A DNA stretch of 64,000 nucleotides from Cyclobacterium plantarum (GCF_011290685.1 NZ_JAANYN010000001.1:355325-419324); one strand, 5' to 3'; shown: positions 51,640-61,577, numbered from the stretch's first letter. Numbers and translations: made by a program. Notes: generated by a model not told the origin, from the letters alone.

Positions 51640-53472
51640 ATGAATACCTATTTGCGAATACTTGCCTATGCCCGTCCATACAGGCGGTATTTTCCCATTT
51701 ATATACTCTATGCCCTGTTGGCCATTGTTTTTGGTTTGCTGAACTTCACGTTGTTGAAGCCACTTTTCGATGTGATATTTGAGCAGGTTGGGCCAGATGA
51801 ATTGCAGGCATACAGCACCAGACCTGAATTTTCCTTTTCCCTGCAATATTTCATGCACCTGTTTAACCATTATTTTCTGGAAATAGCGACCATTTATGGA
51901 AAATTTGGCACACTGGTTTATGTTTGTATCATTATCGTTATTTCGGTTTTTTTAAGTAATCTTTTTGCCTACCTGTCGGGAGTGGTCCTGGCCAGGGTTA
52001 GGGCAGATATCATTCAGGGTATGCGTATCCATATTTTCAATGCGGTCAGCCACATGCACCTGGGATACTTCTCTGATGAGCGAAAGGGAGATTTGATTTC
52101 CAAAATGACCAACGATATTCAGGAAGTGGAAAACAGTATCGTGCAATCGTTGCGGGTAGTGTTCAAGGAGCCTGTTACTGTAGTACTTTATTTTGCGGTA
52201 CTCTTTTTTATGTCAGTGCAGCTCACCTTATTTACCATATTGCTTATTCCGGTTTCAGGGGCAGTAATTGGCTATGTGACCAAGAGGTTGAAGAAAACCG
52301 CCGAGCAGAGCCAGGAGTCACTGGGTAGAATTGTTAATATTCTGGACGAAACGATTGGCGGGATGAGGGTGGTAAAGGCTTTTGGTGCAAGAAAGTTTGT
52401 GCAGGAAAAATTTGAATCAGAAACAGCTCATTACGCCAATGTAAATGTTGCCATGGCCCGGAAATATGAATTGGCTTCACCTATCAGTCAATTTCTTGGC
52501 GTGTCTGTAGTGGCAGGGATCCTTTTATACGGAGGTAATCTGGTATTGAACAATACCTCTACGCTCAGTGCCAGTGAATTCATCGCCTACATCATCCTGT
52601 TTACCCAGGTTTTGAACCCGGCCAAAGAAATTTCAAGAGCTCTTAGCAGTATTCAACGGGGTTTGGCCTCCGCCAGGAGAATTTTCGGAGTGGTGGATGC
52701 CAGGCCAAAAATAGCGGATAAACCTGATGCCAAAAATTTGTCGGGATTTTCTGATTCGGTCGTTTTTGAGAATGTGGGTTTTGCCTATCAGGAATCTTTT
52801 GTATTGAAGGATATTAATTTTGAACTCAAAAAAGGAAAAACAATCGCTCTGGTGGGGCCTTCCGGTGGGGGGAAATCCACTTTAGCCGACCTGTTGCCGC
52901 GATTTTATGATCCCACAGCAGGTTTGATCAAAATTGATGGAATGGATCTGAAAACCTTAAAGATTAATGACATCCGCAAGATCATGGGTATCGTAACCCA
53001 GGAATCCATTTTATTCAATGATACGGTATTTAATAATATTGCCTTTGGGATGCAGGGAGTTGCTCCCGAAAATGTGGAGAAGGCAGCATCCATAGCTAAT
53101 GCCCATGATTTTATCATGGAGCTGGAGCAGGGATACCAGACCAGTATAGGAGAAAGAGGGACGAAATTATCCGGGGGACAGCGGCAGCGCCTGAGTATTG
53201 CCAGGGCGGTTTTAAAAAACCCGGATATTTTGATTTTGGATGAGGCCACATCTGCTCTGGATGCGGCTTCCGAACGGTTGGTTCAGGAGGCATTGGCCAA
53301 TTTAATGGCAAACAGAACCTCTCTGGTGATTGCCCATAGGCTGAGTACCATTCAACATGCGGATGAAATTCTGGTGATTGACGGAGGAAAAATAGTTGAA
53401 AGAGGCACCCATGAGGAATTGATTCTGGAAAACGGATTGTACAATAAACTTTCCCAAATGCAGTCTGTTTAG
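51640..53472 (+). CDS. ABC transporter, fused permease and ATPase (MsbA type)
   Basis: A 610-residue half-transporter. Six membrane segments lie in about 1-330, and the ABC domain is C-terminal: Walker A VGPSGGGKSTLADL, signature KLSGGQRQRLSIARA, Walker B DILILDEATSALD and the H-loop IAHRLST. The family exports lipids, peptides or drugs. A long extracellular loop between TM1 and TM2 (about 45-85) is larger than in E. coli MsbA. Homodimer expected. Lipid A export is possible but not shown. The gene is followed by a small membrane-protein gene. Confidence 0.92.
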   Translation: MNTYLRILAYARPYRRYFPIYILYALLAIVFGLLNFTLLKPLFDVIFEQVGPDELQAYSTRPEFSFSLQYFMHLFNHYFLEIATIYGKFGTLVYVCIIIVISVFLSNLFAYLSGVVLARVRADIIQGMRIHIFNAVSHMHLGYFSDERKGDLISKMTNDIQEVENSIVQSLRVVFKEPVTVVLYFAVLFFMSVQLTLFTILLIPVSGAVIGYVTKRLKKTAEQSQESLGRIVNILDETIGGMRVVKAFGARKFVQEKFESETAHYANVNVAMARKYELASPISQFLGVSVVAGILLYGGNLVLNNTSTLSASEFIAYIILFTQVLNPAKEISRALSSIQRGLASARRIFGVVDARPKIADKPDAKNLSGFSDSVVFENVGFAYQESFVLKDINFELKKGKTIALVGPSGGGKSTLADLLPRFYDPTAGLIKIDGMDLKTLKINDIRKIMGIVTQESILFNDTVFNNIAFGMQGVAPENVEKAASIANAHDFIMELEQGYQTSIGERGTKLSGGQRQRLSIARAVLKNPDILILDEATSALDAASERLVQEALANLMANRTSLVIAHRLSTIQHADEILVIDGGKIVERGTHEELILENGLYNKLSQMQSV

Positions 53473-53506
53473 TATATTGTGTTTAGAAACCCTAATCAAA
53501 AGTTTT

Positions 53507-53860
53507 ATGAAAAAAGTCAACAGCATATTTCAGCTTTTAACCGCATTGTTTTTTGCCCTCGGCCTGGTTTATTTTCTGACCTATGAAAGAATGTGGAGTG
53601 GAAGTCCGGAGGCAGGGGAAGTAGTATCCTGGTTGTTGGCAGGTTTGGTGATGTACCTGATTACCTGGGGGACAGGCTGGGGGCATACCAGTAGTTTAGA
53701 CAGCAGGATCAGGAAGTTGGAATTGGAAAAGAAAGAGTTAAAAGCCATGGTTTTTGATTTGGAAAGAGGGGTGAAAATGGGACAATTGGATAAAAAAATC
53801 GAAGAGCAGCCGGATGATAAGGATTCTTCTTCCATTAAACCCAGGGAAAATTTTAAATAA
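53507..53860 (+). CDS. Small two-TM membrane protein with coiled coil
   Basis: A 117-residue protein. Two membrane segments (SIFQLLTALFFALGLVYFLT and WLLAGLVMYLITWGTGW) are followed by a coiled coil (SRIRKLELEKKELKAMVFDL) and a polar tail. The layout recalls LapA-type proteins but no family is certain. ATG 53507 is chosen because the upstream codons add only CLETLIKSF. It lies 34 bases after the ABC transporter gene. Confidence 0.72.
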   Translation: MKKVNSIFQLLTALFFALGLVYFLTYERMWSGSPEAGEVVSWLLAGLVMYLITWGTGWGHTSSLDSRIRKLELEKKELKAMVFDLERGVKMGQLDKKIEEQPDDKDSSSIKPRENFK

Positions 53861-53913
53861 TGGGGCAAATTTGATGTTGGCCTGAAACAAGTTTTTCAAT
53901 TGAATCCGTAGCT

Positions 53914-55452
53914 ATGGTAGCCAAGACTTTTGGAAGTGCAGTATCCGGAGTAGATGCCAATCTGATCACTATTGAAGTCAATGTGGGTCAGGGTACCAGT
54001 TTTTTTATGGTGGGACTTCCGGATAGTGCCGTTAAGGAGAGTCAGCAGCGGGTAGAATCATCGCTAAAATTTTACAATTTCCGCATGCCGCGGCAGAAAG
54101 TGGTCATCAATCTTGCTCCTGCAGATATCAGAAAAGAGGGATCTTCCTATGACCTTCCCATTGCCATGGGCATTTTGCAGGCTTCAGAACAAGCCTTTTT
54201 CCCCGCATTGGAAGAATACGTCATCATGGGCGAGTTGTCTCTGGATGGAAAGCTGCGTTCCATAAAAGGTGTACTGCCTATAGCCATTGAAGCCAGGAAA
54301 AGAGGCTTTAAAGGGTTTATTTTGCCAAAGGAAAATGCCAAAGAGGCCTCAATAGTCAATAAACTGGACATTATTGGTGTGGAATCCCTGCAGGAGGCCA
54401 TTCACTTTATGGAAGGGAAGGAAGATATTCCGCCGCTGGTGACGGATACCAGAAATATTTTTTATCATTCCATGGAGGATTACGCCTTCGATTTTGCAGA
54501 TGTACAGGGTCAGGAAAATATCAAAAGAGCCATGGAAATTGCCGCAGCAGGTGGCCACAATGTTATCATGATTGGTCCACCGGGTGCAGGAAAAACCATG
54601 TTAGCCAAAAGGTTGCCTTCCATTTTGCCTCCCCTTAGCCTTCAGGAGGCTCTTGAGACGACAAAAATTCATTCTGTGGCGGGAAAGTTGGGGGTGGAGG
54701 CTTCTTTGGTGGCCCAGCGTCCATTTCGCTCTCCCCATCATACCATCAGTGATGTAGCCCTGGTAGGAGGGGGCGGTAATCCCCAGCCAGGCGAGATTTC
54801 CCTTTCCCACAATGGGGTACTCTTCCTGGATGAGTTGCCTGAATTCAAACGGACCGTGCTGGAGGTAATGCGCCAGCCGCTTGAGGAACGTAAAGTAACC
54901 ATTTCAAGAGCTAAAATTTCTGTGGATTTCCCGGCTAATTTTATGCTGATAGCCAGTATGAACCCCTGTCCCTGCGGATTTTATAACCATCCTGATAAGG
55001 AATGTGTGTGCGGGCCAGGTGTGGTTCAGAAATACCTCAATAAAGTAAGCGGACCGCTACTGGACAGAATAGACCTGCATGTAGAGGTCACTCCTGTTAA
55101 TTTTGATGAAATGACTTCCGAAGGGAAATCAGAGTCCAGCAAATCCATCAGGGAAAGGGTAACCAAAGCCAGAGAGTTACAACTGGCCAGGTTTAATGAT
55201 AGCCCTGAGGTTCACTGCAACGCGATGATGCCGTCTCATACGGTTAAGGAAGTTTGTAAAATCAATCAGGCAGGCAAAACGCTTCTGAAAACAGCAATGG
55301 AAAGGTTGGGACTTTCTGCCCGGGCTTATGACCGGATTTTAAAGGTATCGAGAACGATTGCCGATTTGGCCGGAGCGGAAGAAATCAGGGTGGAGCACCT
55401 GGCTGAAGCCATTCAGTACCGCAGCCTGGACAGGGAAGGTTGGGCAGGTTAA
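53914..55452 (+). CDS. comM: ComM/YifB family Mg-chelatase-like AAA+ ATPase
   Basis: A 512-residue protein. The N-terminal Lon-protease-like domain (VEVNVGQ..., IMGELSLDGKLRSIKGVLPI) is followed by a Mg-chelatase AAA+ domain: Walker A MIGPPGAGKTMLAKRLP, Walker B LFLDELPEF, the zinc-finger loop NPCPCGFYNHPDKECVCGPG and C-terminal helix bundle. Hexameric helicase-like enzyme that promotes branch migration during natural transformation in proteobacteria. It is a single gene after the small membrane protein gene. Confidence 0.93.
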   Translation: MVAKTFGSAVSGVDANLITIEVNVGQGTSFFMVGLPDSAVKESQQRVESSLKFYNFRMPRQKVVINLAPADIRKEGSSYDLPIAMGILQASEQAFFPALEEYVIMGELSLDGKLRSIKGVLPIAIEARKRGFKGFILPKENAKEASIVNKLDIIGVESLQEAIHFMEGKEDIPPLVTDTRNIFYHSMEDYAFDFADVQGQENIKRAMEIAAAGGHNVIMIGPPGAGKTMLAKRLPSILPPLSLQEALETTKIHSVAGKLGVEASLVAQRPFRSPHHTISDVALVGGGGNPQPGEISLSHNGVLFLDELPEFKRTVLEVMRQPLEERKVTISRAKISVDFPANFMLIASMNPCPCGFYNHPDKECVCGPGVVQKYLNKVSGPLLDRIDLHVEVTPVNFDEMTSEGKSESSKSIRERVTKARELQLARFNDSPEVHCNAMMPSHTVKEVCKINQAGKTLLKTAMERLGLSARAYDRILKVSRTIADLAGAEEIRVEHLAEAIQYRSLDREGWAG

Positions 55453-55598
55453 CCAACTGATCACCTTGATTATTTGGGCAAAATCACTATGGATTGTATT
55501 CCTTATTTGCCTATATTTGCTCCGCCTACTGGTTGTTTGTTACTGATACTATAGGGGTTAAATATTGGTATTAAAGATAAAAATGAGCAGTTGATTTT

Positions 55599-56066
55599 AT
55601 GTGGACCAAAGAACGAAAAATTCAGGAAGAGATGGAAATGGCTAGCGCAACTTCAGTTTTTGCACCGGGATTGAGTATCAAAGGTAATGTAGAGGCAAGC
55701 AGTGATATCCGGATTGAAGGAGAAATTGCAGGAGATGTCACCACCGGTAGAAAGGTGATTGTTGGTGTTTCCGGCAAAATCACCGGTAATATCAAAGCCT
55801 CAGAGGTCTGTGTGATGGGGGAGGTCTTGGGAGATATTTTTGTACAGGATCTCGCCAGGTTTACCGCCGAAGCCAGGATGAAAGGAAATGTCTATTCAGG
55901 AAAAATTGAAATCGAATCAGGAGCGGATATGGAGGTGACCCTTTCCAAACCAAAGAAAAGTGGTGCAAACTTTACCGTTCCTTCAACAGAAAATCAGGCT
56001 AAACCCGCAGAAAACAAGGATACATCCAAAAAAACCGGAAAGGAAATGGTCAAAATGGATCATTAA
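55599..56066 (+). CDS. Bactofilin (second copy)
   Basis: A 155-residue bactofilin. The beta-helix core (about 20-110) shows the pattern GLSIKGNVEASSDIRIEG, GKITGNIKASEVCVMGEVLG and RMKGNVYSGKIEIESGAD. A short polar tail of Lys/Thr/Pro follows. Shorter than the copy at 40816. It stands alone and its stop overlaps the convergent trans-sulfuration gene by four bases. Confidence 0.9.
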   Translation: MWTKERKIQEEMEMASATSVFAPGLSIKGNVEASSDIRIEGEIAGDVTTGRKVIVGVSGKITGNIKASEVCVMGEVLGDIFVQDLARFTAEARMKGNVYSGKIEIESGADMEVTLSKPKKSGANFTVPSTENQAKPAENKDTSKKTGKEMVKMDH

Positions 56067-57169
56067 AATTGGGCCAGGCCCTGCTCCAGGTCTTCCAATA
56101 GATCCTCAATATGCTCTATCCCTACTGACATCCTGATTAACTGTTCGGGAATTCCGGTAACTACCCCTTGTACCCTGGATCTTCTTTCAATCAGACTTTC
56201 AACTCCCCCCAGACTGGTGGCATTGGTAAAATAATGCAAATTGTCAATCAGCTTATCGGCGTCTGCTGCATTGCCCTTAATGACAAAAGACAACATCCCT
56301 CCAAAACCCTGCATTTGAGAATTGGCGATCAGGTGCCCATCATGGTTTTCCAAACCAGGATAATATACTTTTTCCACAACAGGATGTTGGTTTAAAAAAG
56401 CGGCAATTTTTGCTGTGTTGGCAGCATGGGCCTTCATGCGATAGGGCAAGGTTTTGATGCTTCTGGTCAGGAAATAGGTATCAAAAGGAGAGGGTACAGC
56501 TCCTGCCAATGCCTGTACATTTTTGATTTGCTTCCAAAAATCGTCTTTTTCTTTGGTGATTAAAATACCCCCGACCAGGTCACTGTGTCCCCCAATGTAT
56601 TTGGTACTGCTGTGCATCACCAAATCCGCCCCCAAACCAAGTGGTTGCTGGAAAACAGGGCTCGCAAAAGTGCTGTCGCATACTACGCTAATGCCATGCT
56701 CTTTGGCTGTTTTTGACAACTTTTGGATATCAGAAATTTTTAACAGCGGATTTGATGGGGTTTCGATCCATAGCAATTGGGTATTTTTACGAATGGCAAC
56801 CGAAAGTAATTCAGGCTTTGTGAGGTCAATAAAGTCTACTTCAATTTTTTGATTGAAAACTGTCAGGAGGAGGGATTTCAATCCATGATACATATCGTCT
56901 GGTGCAATCATATGCGATCCTGCGGGTAAGGCCTGAAATACGGCATTGGCGGCAGCATTTCCAGATGAAAAGGCCGCTGCATCCCTACCTTTTTCTAATG
57001 CCGCAAGCACGGTTTCCAATGACTTTCGGTTTGGATTTTCCAGCCTGCTGTAAACCATGGAGCCTTCCTGGTGTCCGAAGGTACTGGATAGAGTAATGGG
57101 TTGAATGACCGGATTTAAAGGATCATCGACGATGTTTCCTGCGTGGATGGCAATGGTTTCTGTTTTCAT
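56063..57169 (-). CDS. Cystathionine gamma-synthase/lyase family PLP enzyme
   Basis: A 368-residue trans-sulfuration enzyme. The start is MKTETIAIHAGNIVDDP, followed by PVIQPITLSSTFGH and SSGNAAANAVFQALPAG. The PLP lysine is in MHSSTKYIGGHSDLVGG, and LGGVESLIERRS is the substrate loop with the Ser-type contact. Reaction (gamma-synthase versus lyase) cannot be separated by eye. ATG 57169 is chosen; the longer reading adds MVSTFNRNKKLE, which does not match the family. Convergent with the bactofilin gene. Confidence 0.9.
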   Translation of the reverse strand: MKTETIAIHAGNIVDDPLNPVIQPITLSSTFGHQEGSMVYSRLENPNRKSLETVLAALEKGRDAAAFSSGNAAANAVFQALPAGSHMIAPDDMYHGLKSLLLTVFNQKIEVDFIDLTKPELLSVAIRKNTQLLWIETPSNPLLKISDIQKLSKTAKEHGISVVCDSTFASPVFQQPLGLGADLVMHSSTKYIGGHSDLVGGILITKEKDDFWKQIKNVQALAGAVPSPFDTYFLTRSIKTLPYRMKAHAANTAKIAAFLNQHPVVEKVYYPGLENHDGHLIANSQMQGFGGMLSFVIKGNAADADKLIDNLHYFTNATSLGGVESLIERRSRVQGVVTGIPEQLIRMSVGIEHIEDLLEDLEQGLAQF

Positions 57170-57230
57170 TTCAAGTTTTTTGTTCCGGTTGAAGGTGCTT
57201 ACCAAATGCCCATTTCAGGAAAATATCAAA

Positions 57231-57710
57231 TCACCTGATTCTGTCCACCGAACGAATAAGCATTTCATCCTTTCGTATAAAACGGTTGGCAACCAAATTC
57301 ATTATCAGGGCAAATGCTATGGCATAAAAACCCAAAACAAATGAGCCGCTAACCGCAGGATTAAAATTTTCATTGGCTTTAAAGCTGGTGTACACCACCA
57401 GACCTAAAGTCAGGCCCATTAGCAAGGCATTGATCATATTAAGCATCAGCTGTTTTTTTCTGTTTTTAAATTGCAGCAGGCTATAAATGGCGATAACTGC
57501 CGCCAGTAGCGCCAGGATTCCAATGTAGATATTACCGGATTGAGAAAGGGTGTTTTTCTGGGGCAGCTCACTGATAGTAATCTGCCATGCAGTCATTTCC
57601 ATATATTGGTTTCCCATGGCATTTACCTGCAACCAGATCGGGGTGGCCACAGCAGCGATCATGGATATAGCCACGAGAAGTAGAAATAATGTCTGAATTC
57701 TTTGAATCAT
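57231..57710 (-). CDS. DUF4293 membrane protein
   Basis: A 159-residue protein with four membrane segments: TLFLLLVAISMIAAVATPIW, NIYIGILALLAAVIAIYSLL, LMLNMINALLMGLTLGLVVY and FVLGFYAIAFALIMNLVANR. MIQRIQTLFLL is the typical start of the Bacteroidota DUF4293 family. Function unknown. ATG 57710 is used; the longer ORF reads into the truA leader. Divergent from truA. Confidence 0.86.
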   Translation of the reverse strand: MIQRIQTLFLLLVAISMIAAVATPIWLQVNAMGNQYMEMTAWQITISELPQKNTLSQSGNIYIGILALLAAVIAIYSLLQFKNRKKQLMLNMINALLMGLTLGLVVYTSFKANENFNPAVSGSFVLGFYAIAFALIMNLVANRFIRKDEMLIRSVDRIR

Positions 57711-57796
57711 GTTATTAATCTTTTGACAAAGAAAACGGGTTATTTGATTTTTCGCAAGGAATACCTTAAATCTGACCTGATCTGTGGGTATATTTT

Positions 57797-57804
57797 TATC
57801 TTTG
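57797..57804 (+). promoter_or_regulatory. -7 element of truA
   Basis: TATCTTTG ends eight bases before the truA ATG, so the leader would be only a few bases. The -33 element is not clear (TCTG at 57771-57774, 22 bases upstream). Confidence 0.45.
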
Positions 57805-57812
57805 CGTCTGAA

Positions 57813-58568
57813 ATGAATGACTTCAAACGCTATTTTATCGAGCTTGCCTACAATGGCACAAATTACCATGGATGGCAAATGCAGAAAAATGCTGTTTCAG
57901 TGCAGGAGAAATTACAAGAATCCTTATCCATGCTTTTTCGGAAACCAATTGGAATAATGGGAAGCGGAAGGACAGATACCGGCGTGCATGCCAAACAGCA
58001 ATTTGCTCATTTTGATTTTGACGGAGAAATGAGGAAGGGGGAATTTTTAAAGAGAATAAATGGTTTATTGCCAGGTGACATAGCGGTATTTGACGTGTCA
58101 CCAGTTACACACAATGCGCATGCGAGGTTTGATGCGATCTGGAGGAGGTACGAGTACCACATTACTTTCAGAAAAGATCCATTTCAGACCGGAAAGGCTT
58201 GGCATTGTTATTATGATCTGGATGTTTCAAAAATGGAGTCCGTCTCCAAACTATTATTGGGATACCAGAACTTTGAATGTTTCAGCAAAACAAAGACTGA
58301 TGTCAAGAGTTTTGATTGTGAAATAAAAGAAGCCTTTTGGGAACAAACAAGCCATGGATTGATATTTCATATCAAAGCAAACAGGTTTTTGCGCGGTATG
58401 GTGAGGGCAATTGTGGGTACTTTGATTAAAGTGGGTCGGGATCAATTGGACAAGGCACAATTTGTCTCCATTATTGAGGGCAAAGACAGGTCAAGGGCTG
58501 GAACAGCTGCCCCTGCAAATGGGCTATATTTAAGTGAGGTCAATTATCCTGAAATTATTTTTAAGTAA
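57813..58568 (+). CDS. truA: tRNA pseudouridine(38-40) synthase
   Basis: A 251-residue enzyme. The motif RYFIELAYNGTNYHGWQMQK opens the protein; the catalytic aspartate is in GSGRTDTGVHAKQQFAHFD; and the C-terminal VRAIVGTLIKVG closes it. It modifies uridines 38-40 of many tRNAs. ATG 57813 fits the family start; the longer ORF upstream reads through the promoter. The gene is followed within 12 bases by an ABC exporter gene that begins with TTG. Confidence 0.94.
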   Translation: MNDFKRYFIELAYNGTNYHGWQMQKNAVSVQEKLQESLSMLFRKPIGIMGSGRTDTGVHAKQQFAHFDFDGEMRKGEFLKRINGLLPGDIAVFDVSPVTHNAHARFDAIWRRYEYHITFRKDPFQTGKAWHCYYDLDVSKMESVSKLLLGYQNFECFSKTKTDVKSFDCEIKEAFWEQTSHGLIFHIKANRFLRGMVRAIVGTLIKVGRDQLDKAQFVSIIEGKDRSRAGTAAPANGLYLSEVNYPEIIFK

Positions 58569-58579
58569 ACTACAGCACT

Positions 58580-60355
58580 TTGGGACTGGGAAAAGAAAAT
58601 GTAAAAAGCGGAGATATCATTGATACCAAAGTTTTGAAAAAACTGTATCAATTTGTTAACCCGTATAAACAGCGGTTTTATTTTTTGGTTGTGCTTACCC
58701 TGCTATTAGCTGTTTTGGCACCATCAAGGCCGCTATTGATTCAAATTGCGATAGATGATTACGTGGCTTTAGGGGATTCAGATGGTCTTTTGACCATGAT
58801 GTACTTTTTGGTGGGGCTTTTGGTTTTGCACGCTTTGGTGCAATTTGGACATACTTATTTGTCGGGATGGATCGGGCAGGTGATTATCAGGGATATCAGG
58901 ATCAAACTTTACAGGCACCTGCTTAAAATGCGATTAAAGTATTTTGACAATACCCCCATAGGTCGACTGGTTACCAGAAATATTTCCGATGTGGAAACGC
59001 TCTCGGATGTATTTAGTCAGGGTCTTGCAGAAATTATCGGAGATCTTTTGCAGTTGGTATCTATTCTGGCAGTCATGTTCTATGTGGATTGGAAACTTAC
59101 CCTGGTCAGTTTGTGTACCCTGCCATTGTTGATCATATCCACCTATGTTTTCAAGGAGAAGGTCAAAGTATCCTTTAATGATGTGAGGAATGCCGTGTCC
59201 AATTTAAATTCTTTTTTGCAGGAACACATCACCGGTATGAATATCATCCAGGTATTTAACCGGGAAGACAGGGAGTATGAAAAGTTTAAGGCAATCAATA
59301 AGGAGCACCGGCAGGCTCATCTGAAATCGGTATTGTATTACTCCATATATTATCCTGTGGCAGAAATTATCCAGGCCATAGGTATTGGGTTGGTAGTCTG
59401 GTATGGTGCGACCGGAGTTTTCGACATGCAGTTGAAAGTAGGTGTCCTGATTTCTTTTATCATGTATCTTCAGCTCTTTTTTAGGCCCATCCGCATGATA
59501 GCCGATAGGTTCAATACGTTACAGATGGGAGTGGTAAGTTCATCCAGGATTTTTAATATCCTGGAAAATGACGAGCAAATCCCTAATGAAGGCACACATA
59601 CTCCTGGGAAGATCAAAGGTAATATTTCGTTTGAAAAGGTATGGTTTGCCTACGAGAAGGAGGATTGGGTACTGAAAGATATCAGCTTTAATGTCCGTCA
59701 TGGAGAAACCATTGCTTTGGTGGGTGCCACTGGTGCGGGGAAATCATCAACCATTAACCTGATCAGCAGGTTTTATGATATCAATAAGGGACAGATTAAA
59801 ATAGATGGAGCGCCAATATCTTCTTTTGAACTGTCCACATTAAGAAAACATGTCGGAGTGGTATTACAGGATGTGTTTCTTTTTTCTGATACCATATTTC
59901 AGAACATTACCCTGGGTAACCCTGATATTTCCAAAGAGCAGGTATTGTATGCGGCAGATCTGGTAGGTGCCAGAAAGTTTATTGAAAGACTTCCAGGTGG
60001 CTTGGACTATGATGTAAAAGAGAGAGGTGGCACCTTGTCTGTGGGGCAGAGACAGCTTATTTCTTTTGTTAGGGCCATGGTGTATGATCCCGAGATCATC
60101 ATTCTGGATGAGGCCACTTCTTCGGTAGATACGGAAACTGAAGAGCTGATTCAGGCTGCCATTGAGAAAATGATGCAGGGAAGGACTTCCATTATTATTG
60201 CCCACAGACTTTCCACCATCCAAAAAGCCCAAAAAATAATTGTATTGAACAAGGGGGAAATTGTGGAAGAGGGTACGCACGATAAATTACTGAAACTGGA
60301 TGGCTATTATGCGCAGCTTCACCAGATGCAACTGAAGACAATGGTAATTGGCTGA
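58580..60355 (+). CDS. ABC transporter, fused permease and ATPase
   Basis: A 591-residue half-transporter. Membrane part about 25-320 (six segments), then ABC domain: Walker A VGATGAGKSSTINLI, signature GGTLSVGQRQLISFVRAM, Walker B EIIILDEATSSVD and IAHRLST. The signature glycine is the unusual LSVGQ form, as in a known Bacteroidota exporter group. There is no ATG in the first part of the frame: the frame opens at 58565 after a TAA, and the TTG at 58580 is the only plausible start. Substrate unknown; may pair as a homo- or heterodimer. Confidence 0.9.
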   Translation: MGLGKENVKSGDIIDTKVLKKLYQFVNPYKQRFYFLVVLTLLLAVLAPSRPLLIQIAIDDYVALGDSDGLLTMMYFLVGLLVLHALVQFGHTYLSGWIGQVIIRDIRIKLYRHLLKMRLKYFDNTPIGRLVTRNISDVETLSDVFSQGLAEIIGDLLQLVSILAVMFYVDWKLTLVSLCTLPLLIISTYVFKEKVKVSFNDVRNAVSNLNSFLQEHITGMNIIQVFNREDREYEKFKAINKEHRQAHLKSVLYYSIYYPVAEIIQAIGIGLVVWYGATGVFDMQLKVGVLISFIMYLQLFFRPIRMIADRFNTLQMGVVSSSRIFNILENDEQIPNEGTHTPGKIKGNISFEKVWFAYEKEDWVLKDISFNVRHGETIALVGATGAGKSSTINLISRFYDINKGQIKIDGAPISSFELSTLRKHVGVVLQDVFLFSDTIFQNITLGNPDISKEQVLYAADLVGARKFIERLPGGLDYDVKERGGTLSVGQRQLISFVRAMVYDPEIIILDEATSSVDTETEELIQAAIEKMMQGRTSIIIAHRLSTIQKAQKIIVLNKGEIVEEGTHDKLLKLDGYYAQLHQMQLKTMVIG

Positions 60356-60468
60356 TTCCTTGAATGCTGTGCTGAGGCTGAAAAAAGTTTTGTAATGGCC
60401 TGTAACATCTCTCTTCAATGCTTCGTTGCAAGAGAAGTTAATGTAAATAAATTCGATTGGTATCGCTC

Positions 60469-61056
60469 ATGAAATATCTTTTTTTTCTTGTCCTGATGAT
60501 CGCAGGGTATAGTGGTTTTGCACAACAACATCAGGTAGGGCTAAGGTTGGGAGATCCCTACGGGATTTCGCTCAAAACATCATTAAATCAGCACTATGCT
60601 GCCGAGGTAATACTTGGAAGGGGAAGTCCGAACAGCAGCCAGTATTACAGAAGGACCTTTGAACAAAGCAAACCCCTTAGCTCTGCCATTTACGATGGGC
60701 AACAAGTATCAGGAGCTTTTTCCTTGCAGGCAAGGCTTTCTTATGAGGAGTCGCTGAACGGGGAATTTGATATTGTGGAAGGTAATTTAAAGGGCTTTGC
60801 AGGAATCGGGCTGCAATTGAGAAGTGTAACCCTCAGTTATTTTTACCATACGCCAAATCCTGGTGACATGCCCTTGGGAAGAGTTGACGAAAGGTCAGAT
60901 GTTGATTTTGGCCCGGAAGGTTTTATTGGGGTCTCGTATTTATTTCAAGATTTGCCAGTCGTTATTTTTGCCGAAATGGGACTTTTCATGGAACTGTTGA
61001 ACCGATTAGGTCATTTGAAGGTGCAAGGAGCCCTTGGTGCCCGGTATAGCTTTTAA
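60469..61056 (+). CDS. Probable small outer-membrane or secreted beta protein
   Basis: A 195-residue protein with a signal peptide (MKYLFFLVLMIAGYSGFA, cleavage after GFA, then QQHQVGLRLGDPYG). The rest alternates strands and turns (FSLQARLSYEES, FAGIGLQLRSVTLSYFYH, FGPEGFIGVSYLFQ, LKVQGALGARYSF), ending in Phe, so it is probably an outer-membrane barrel. No family name. ATG 60469 gives the better signal; ATG 60457 adds four residues. It is followed five bases later by the next gene. Confidence 0.72.
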   Translation: MKYLFFLVLMIAGYSGFAQQHQVGLRLGDPYGISLKTSLNQHYAAEVILGRGSPNSSQYYRRTFEQSKPLSSAIYDGQQVSGAFSLQARLSYEESLNGEFDIVEGNLKGFAGIGLQLRSVTLSYFYHTPNPGDMPLGRVDERSDVDFGPEGFIGVSYLFQDLPVVIFAEMGLFMELLNRLGHLKVQGALGARYSF

Positions 61057-61061
61057 AAATC

Positions 61062-61577
61062 ATGAAGCATAAAAAGATTATTTCATTAGCAGTGGTCTCA
61101 GGACTACTATTGTGTGGGATATATGCTTACCTGGGTGGATTTAATGCTGTAAGCTTTGAGTTGGTAAACTGTCAGGATATTGAGCTAATTGGTTTGGAAT
61201 ACCAGGGTACCCCTCAGGATGAAGGAATAGGATCGATTTTTCAAAAAGTAGAAGCGGAGAGAAAAGGAAGCCCTCTTTACACCATTTATTATGTAGAACC
61301 CTCCGGAAGGCGTGATACCCTGCATGTTTTTGTAGGGGTGGAGGTGGAAAATAATATCAATAACCTTGACGAGGGATGGGTTAAGAAAACTTTTGATTGC
61401 CAGCGGGCCATAAGAGCCTCTTTGGAAATGCATCAACTGGTAATGCCAGGAGCAAATAGTGTAAAGCAACAGATCAGTGATTTTGCAAAGGCGGAGGGGG
61501 TTAATCCCAAAGGGCATTTTATAGATAAAATCATTTCCCGGAACAGCGTTGAAGTGTTGGCACCAATAGCGGATTAA
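61062..61577 (+). CDS. Membrane-anchored protein, GyrI-like fold possible
   Basis: A 171-residue protein. One N-terminal segment (IISLAVVSGLLLCGIYAYLG) anchors it or acts as a signal. The remaining about 140 residues (VSFELVNCQDIELIGLEYQG, then DTLHVFVGVEVENN) recall the SOUL/GyrI-like effector fold, but the match is weak by eye. Role unknown. It begins five bases after the gene upstream, so both may belong to one envelope unit. Confidence 0.6.
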   Translation: MKHKKIISLAVVSGLLLCGIYAYLGGFNAVSFELVNCQDIELIGLEYQGTPQDEGIGSIFQKVEAERKGSPLYTIYYVEPSGRRDTLHVFVGVEVENNINNLDEGWVKKTFDCQRAIRASLEMHQLVMPGANSVKQQISDFAKAEGVNPKGHFIDKIISRNSVEVLAPIAD

